Source: Actinomadura luzonensis
GTDB lineage: Bacteria; Actinomycetota; Actinomycetes; Streptosporangiales; Streptosporangiaceae
Reading direction: 5' to 3'
NCBI RefSeq assembly: GCF_022664455.2
Contig: NZ_JAKRKC020000001.1
Location: 4,903,001-4,967,000, forward strand
DNA: 64,000 bases
The notes beneath the pieces are model-generated. The model saw only the letters and a program-made list of their open reading frames with translations. It made no database searches and had not been told where the DNA came from. A program made the position numbers and the translations under genes. This document shows, in pieces, positions 61,201-64,000 of the stretch. Within the stretch, counting starts at the first letter, position 1. Every line of letters starts with the position of its first letter.

Positions 61201-61499
61201 TTGATGGAGATCTTCTCCATCGCGCGCTCGTTCTCGTCGGCCACCGCCTGCTCGACCGCGATGATCGCGTCGAGCCCGGCGGTGGCCGACTCGAAGACCG
61301 CCATGAGGCCGTCGCCGAGGCTCTTGGTGAAGGTGGAGCCGCTGGCCTGCACCACCGAGCGGAGGAGCTGGTAGAGGCGGCGGAAGACCTCGTTGGCGCG
61401 CTCCTCGCCCAGCCTGATGCGCAGCGCGGTGGAGCTCACCACGTCGGTGAACAGGATCGTCGCCGTGGTGAGGGTGCCCGGCTCGTGCGGAACGCTCAC
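58296..61499 (-). CDS. Class III adenylate cyclase-AAA-TPR protein
   Basis: A 1067-residue protein. Residues about 13-170 form a class III cyclase domain: metal Asp19 in FTDVVSST, Lys59 and Asp63 in TKSLGDG, and Arg125 in EAAR; the usual Asn/His before AAR is changed. Residues about 195-480 hold an AAA/STAND-type ATPase (P-loop GEPGVGKT, Lys232; Walker B VLLVVDDLQWA). The rest is TPR-like helical repeats. There is no C-terminal LuxR helix-turn-helix. GTG start overlaps the stop of the MpaB-like gene by four bases. Third gene of an operon that begins with a Crp regulator. Confidence 0.92.
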   Translation of the reverse strand: MSVPHEPGTLTTATILFTDVVSSTALRIRLGEERANEVFRRLYQLLRSVVQASGSTFTKSLGDGLMAVFESATAGLDAIIAVEQAVADENERAMEKISIKAALAAGDVCWGRDDVSGLPTVEAARLVAIAEGGQVLCTDLVRRLAQGRSRHEFKDLGRLPGKGLREPMHTYELHWQNADHHQSGALPTWLGGGHELSFVGRGEELRALDADLDAAEFGSGLVILQGEPGVGKTRLASMVARQALKRQFTVLAGRCTDPARQAYEPIAGAVERLARTSPALLLRAGVDQQCGQLVRLAPSLAAPPLSLEVPPATEPVSERYHLMAAARTLVERLATVRPVLLVVDDLQWATLESLQMLNALMYDADAMPLLILATARPAPVEGAMPELHKLTADGRVVQVAPFGLEEVSHVLAEVRPGADAEQLHRVTGGNAFLISEMARELTAGKDLDELGVPDSVTRMVLARLAQLHADARDLVSMLAVGERMESAELRAALGLDEAAFVAAVEEALGAGLVAMSARGTCSFSHELTRNALYATLSPLRAGLLHGRVADALCRADPAAMESRPYVVARHLVAAAEHGRDPARVGAAAEAAVLAARHALAGLAHQEAVTWYQRVLDLLDGTPGTAPERRAELLVECGRAMWVAGHPEARATLGQAADLALECGRGDLVVTAALGGVAFSGINAALDPQRIALLEEARRQVDSTDVSTRALLAANLAAELIWAPDGERRFALSDEAVALARKSGDPRTLALVLCLRSLTIIPADPLHQRHRDGDEMLEAARRTGDDLALFHAYVQRTPPVLDSGDAARAATLLDQADELAHRLAQPHLHWLVGYSRAGLTLMQGDLAQAEAEAEAALRLGTQIGRRLEAVAIYAEQIAEIRRLQGRLWELRDRLRRAGQAPRADPVHAVLRYLCELADEEAGPLLERILADRGATPPRNMAHRTALDNLAVAACRLDRPDLAGQLYDALSGEGETFGHATVAHHCGHHYLAHLSVTMGDPRRAAEHFEAAAEVHERREVPLMLAESLLDWADLLDGGEVSGPKPADLRGWCSSLLAGRGALLLDRRLR

Positions 61500-62806
61500 G
61501 CGCGAAGCCCCTTTCGCCCCTTGGCGGGCGCTCGTACCGTCCTGCGCACATTCTTGCGGACGCCGCGCCGGATCTCACGCGATTTCACCGCGGCCTTCGA
61601 CTGCTTGATGCGCCAGGCGCCGGCCAGCTCCGGCGGGATGCGGAAGGGGGCCTGGGCGTCGGAGTAGCGGTCGACCAGGGCGACCACCAGGTGGCGGCCC
61701 ACCCGGCGCACCAGCCAGCGCACCGCGCCGTCGACCGGCCGGCCCAGCCACGGCCGCTGGTTGGCGGCCCTGGCCAGCGCGAACAGGGCGCTGAACCACC
61801 ACGCGGGCGGCGGCACCTCCAGCAGCTCGGGCACCCGGTCGGCGCCATAGCGGGCGTCGCGGAAGACCCAGTGCACCAGGCTGCGCGGCAGCTTGCGCCA
61901 GCCGAGGTGCATGAACTCCTCCATCTCGGTCAGCAGCATGCGCATGAGCAGGCGGCCCTCGGGGCTGGACTCGTACAGGCGGCCCATGCGCTCGCTGACC
62001 GGGACGACGTCGTCGAGGGTGAGCGGCCGGTCGCGGCACGCCTCCACCCCCATGAGGTGGCCGAACACGCTCCAGGTGTAGAGGTGGGCGGCGCGCTGCT
62101 CGTCGGTGAGCGTCACGCCCATGGTCTCCAGCGCCTCCCACGTGACCACCGTGAAGTCGAACAGGGTGGCCAGCAGGAGCTCCTGGTTGACGGGCGGCCC
62201 GAACCGCTCGACGTCCCAGTGGTCGCCGTAGCGCTCCTCGACCAGCGCGCGCACGAACGAGTGCAGGATGCGCAGCCCGAGGGCGGTGGTGTTGCCGGGC
62301 CCGCCGGGCAGCAGGCTGTCGGCGGCCTTCAGCCCCATGACGTCCACCAGCATCTGGCCGGTCTCGGCGACGCGGCGGGTGAGGCTGTGCGTGGCGAGCT
62401 GCGAGACCCCGGCCAGCACCCGGGCGCTGGAGACCTCGACGTAGGCCATGGGCAGGCACTTGCAGAACAGCGCGGCGGCCTGGTAGAGCCCGTAGTCGGC
62501 GAAGACCGCCTGGCCCTTGGCCAGCAGCCGGGCGTCGCACCCCCATTCGGGCAGGTTGGCGGCGAAGTCGAGCGCGGCGAAGATCTCGGAGGCGGGCGGC
62601 TGCCCCGAGGGCTGCCTGGCCTCCTTCTTCGCCTCCCCCAGCTCCTTCACCACGGCCTTGACCAGCTCCAGCGGGCCGAGGCCGTCGTCGCGCTCCTTCA
62701 GGTAGCGGGCGACCACCTCGTCCACCTCGGGATCGGCCGACTGCCTCAGGTGCCGGAACCTGCTGTCCGGCCAGCGGTCGTGAGCATCCTCACGTCGGTT
62801 GTTCAT
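61496..62806 (-). CDS. MpaB-like (DUF2236) oxygenase family protein
   Basis: A 436-residue protein. Family features: LAGVSQLATHSLTRRVAETGQ, LGLRILHSFVRALVEE, LLATLFDFTVVTWEALETMG, HLYTWSVFGHLMGVE and the basic C-terminus. DUF2236 proteins include the latex-clearing protein Lcp and MpaB-type haem b oxygenases; haem binding here is not demonstrated. ATG with GGGGAG-type site. It lies 28 bp after the Crp gene and overlaps the cyclase gene (GTGA), which ties the three together. Confidence 0.8.
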   Translation of the reverse strand: MNNRREDAHDRWPDSRFRHLRQSADPEVDEVVARYLKERDDGLGPLELVKAVVKELGEAKKEARQPSGQPPASEIFAALDFAANLPEWGCDARLLAKGQAVFADYGLYQAAALFCKCLPMAYVEVSSARVLAGVSQLATHSLTRRVAETGQMLVDVMGLKAADSLLPGGPGNTTALGLRILHSFVRALVEERYGDHWDVERFGPPVNQELLLATLFDFTVVTWEALETMGVTLTDEQRAAHLYTWSVFGHLMGVEACRDRPLTLDDVVPVSERMGRLYESSPEGRLLMRMLLTEMEEFMHLGWRKLPRSLVHWVFRDARYGADRVPELLEVPPPAWWFSALFALARAANQRPWLGRPVDGAVRWLVRRVGRHLVVALVDRYSDAQAPFRIPPELAGAWRIKQSKAAVKSREIRRGVRKNVRRTVRAPAKGRKGLRA

Positions 62807-62834
62807 CCCCGTGCTCCCCGTGTTGCGAATCGGA

Positions 62835-63545
62835 TCAGAGGCCGCCCCGCTTGCGCAGCGCGGCGACGTCCAGCAGCGTGATCGTGCGGCCCTCGATGGC
62901 GATGAGCCCCCGTGACACGAGCGACTGGAGGGCCCGGTTGACGGCCGGCCGGGTCGCGCCGATCAGCGCGGCGAGGTCCGACTGCGTCAGGCCGGGCAGG
63001 TCCACCACGGCGTCGGCCGTGCCGTGCTTGCCGGCCAGCTCCAGCAGGAGCTTGGCCAGGCGCCCGCCGAGGTCGAGGAAGGCCAGGTCGGCCGCCTGCC
63101 CGGTGAGCCTGCGCACCATGTGGCCGAGCATGCGCAGGAACTCGTCGGCCAGCGCCGGATGCTCGCGCATCAGCTCCAGCAGCCGGGCCCGCGGCAGCCC
63201 GAACACCCACGACGGGCGCACCGTGACGATCGACGCCGACCGCGGCGAGCCGTCCAGCAGCGCCATCTCGCCGAAGGTGTCGCCCCTGCTCAGCATGTTG
63301 AGCACGATCTCGTCGCCGTGCTCGGTGGTGAAGACGACCTTGACCAGGCCGTCCAGCACCGCGTAGAGGGACTCTCCCGGGTCCCCCTGGTGGAAGATGA
63401 TCTGCCCGGACCGGTAGCGGCGGGCCAGGCCCGCCCGCGCCGCGCTCTGGATGCCGTTCTCCCCGAGCACGCGGAACAACGGGATCTCCGCCAGCACGCC
63501 GGCGATCTGCTGACCGTCCTGCGGGAGCCCGCTGAACCCGTTCAT
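62835..63545 (-). CDS. Crp/Fnr family cyclic-nucleotide-binding regulator
   Basis: A 236-residue regulator. The N-terminal cNMP domain (RRYRSGQIIFHQGDPGESLYAV) has a phosphate-binding cassette FGEMALLDGSPRSASI with the Glu and Arg needed for cAMP. A long dimer helix leads to a winged helix (LTQSDLAALIGATRPAVNRALQSLVSRGLI). It is the first gene of the operon with the cyclase, and a Crp-like site lies upstream. Start ATG at 63545. Confidence 0.93.
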   Translation of the reverse strand: MNGFSGLPQDGQQIAGVLAEIPLFRVLGENGIQSAARAGLARRYRSGQIIFHQGDPGESLYAVLDGLVKVVFTTEHGDEIVLNMLSRGDTFGEMALLDGSPRSASIVTVRPSWVFGLPRARLLELMREHPALADEFLRMLGHMVRRLTGQAADLAFLDLGGRLAKLLLELAGKHGTADAVVDLPGLTQSDLAALIGATRPAVNRALQSLVSRGLIAIEGRTITLLDVAALRKRGGL

Positions 63546-63601
63546 GAAAGAACTCTAGGCCGCAAACGGCGGCCCGGCAGTAACCGGTAAGCGATCTCTT
63601 G

Positions 63602-63628
63602 CACATTCCGAATGTGACGCAGAACACA
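63602..63628. promoter_or_regulatory. Overlapping palindrome and Crp-like site
   Basis: CACATTC-C-GAATGTG (63602-63616) is a perfect 15-bp dyad. It overlaps TGTGA-CGCAGA-ACACA (63613-63628), which matches the Crp consensus TGTGA-N6-TCACA at all but one position. The pair lies 57-83 bp before the Crp start and about 105-130 bp before the divergent sigma factor gene. Confidence 0.65.
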
Positions 63629-63733
63629 CTCAGCCTGTCACGCTCGCCACAGCCTCCGCGGATCTTCCGGCGGACCGTTGGAGGGCCGGCCGGAAGTGGC
63701 CCCCCAAGTAGCCGGACCGGCAGGGAGAGAGAC

Positions 63734-64000
63734 ATGCAGGTGGAGACGATCGACCGCCCCGACACGGGCGCTCTCGTGGCGGCCGCCCAGGAGGGCGACG
63801 CCGGTGCGTGGGAGCGGCTGGTCGAGGAGTTCACCCCGATGCTGAAGGCGCGCATCCGCCGCTTCCGGCTCGGCCACGAGGACGCCCAGGACGTGCTGCA
63901 GACCACCTGGCTGCTGGCCTGGCAGAATCTCAAGAGCGTCGCCGACGGCCAGCGCATGGCCGGCTGGCTGGCGACCATCGCCTTCCGCGAGTGCCTCAAG
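63734..64000 (+). CDS. ECF RNA polymerase sigma factor (partial, runs off the window)
   Basis: The first 89 codons are present. Starting at ATG 63734 with GGGAGAGA upstream, the product reads MQVETIDRPDTGALVAAAQE, AWERLVEEFTPMLKARIRRF and EDAQDVLQTTWLLAWQNL, the sigma region 2 pattern that binds core polymerase and the -10 element. Region 4 lies outside. Divergent from the Crp gene. Confidence 0.88.
   Translation, partial: MQVETIDRPDTGALVAAAQEGDAGAWERLVEEFTPMLKARIRRFRLGHEDAQDVLQTTWLLAWQNLKSVADGQRMAGWLATIAFRECLK

Noticed and set aside
58296..61499. LuxR-type (LAL) regulator
   Set aside because: The P-loop and TPR layout is similar, but the C-terminus has no LuxR helix-turn-helix and the N-terminus is a cyclase domain.

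Overview
The window is a very GC-rich chromosomal segment (third-position G/C bias, frequent GTG starts, GGAGG-type ribosome binding sites) from an actinomycete. The gene order relA-apt-secF-secD-yajC-ruvB-ruvA-ruvC-yebC-pdxT ... pdxS ... pimA-acyltransferase-pgsA ... HIT-thrS, all on the minus strand, is the conserved actinobacterial backbone known from Mycobacterium and Streptomyces. The F420-type oxidoreductase, ROK/ABC sugar locus, secreted beta-helix protein and MpaB-like protein fit a filamentous, soil-type actinomycete (Streptosporangiales such as Nonomuraea are my best guess; this is inference, not proof).

Layout. 1-1.4 kb: end of a DUF349 gene and a nucleotidyltransferase-cupin fusion. 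1.4-10.8 kb: housekeeping block for the stringent response (relA), purine salvage (apt), Sec export (secF, secD, yajC) and Holliday junction processing (ruvB, ruvA, ruvC), with an unusual 501-bp repeat-containing gap between ruvA and ruvB. 10.9-13.9 kb: Eis-like acetyltransferase and an odd single-chain ABC permease. 14-20 kb: yebC-pdxT and pdxS, with a MarR/MFS pair and a Tat-exported PhoD phosphatase sitting between the two PLP-synthase genes. 20-24.4 kb: DUF3048 lipoprotein and a tightly overlapping phosphatidylinositol mannoside operon (pgsA-acyltransferase-pimA-LemA-like, three 4-bp overlaps). 24.5-33.3 kb, mostly plus strand: EF-G-like GTPase, secreted GHL10-type hydrolase, MocR regulator divergent from an IlvE-type aminotransferase, and a large membrane protein whose end overlaps the HIT gene. 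33.9-42 kb: AraC/DHFR-like pair, PIG-L deacetylase, TM2 protein, thrS, GH25, F420-type oxidoreductase, phosphoglucomutase.

42-49 kb is accessory: DUF2637/DUF2786 pair, P450 with a strong palindromic operator, a HAD protein that has lost its catalytic residues, DUF4031, and a frameshifted HD-phosphohydrolase gene preceded by a tandem array of three short open reading frames, each overlapping the next start by GTGA. 49-57.8 kb is a carbohydrate locus: secreted discoidin/beta-helix protein, ROK repressor, substrate-binding lipoprotein, two permeases and a GH35-like beta-galactosidase, with no ATPase in the operon. 58-63.7 kb is a possible cAMP module: a Crp-type regulator, an MpaB-like (DUF2236) protein and a class III cyclase-AAA-TPR protein in one operon, with a Crp-like site upstream. 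An ECF sigma factor gene runs off the end.

The observations I rate most unusual are the tandem coupled short-ORF array (47637-47805) with the frameshifted gene behind it, the Crp/MpaB/cyclase operon, and the catalytically dead HAD protein in the P450 cluster.
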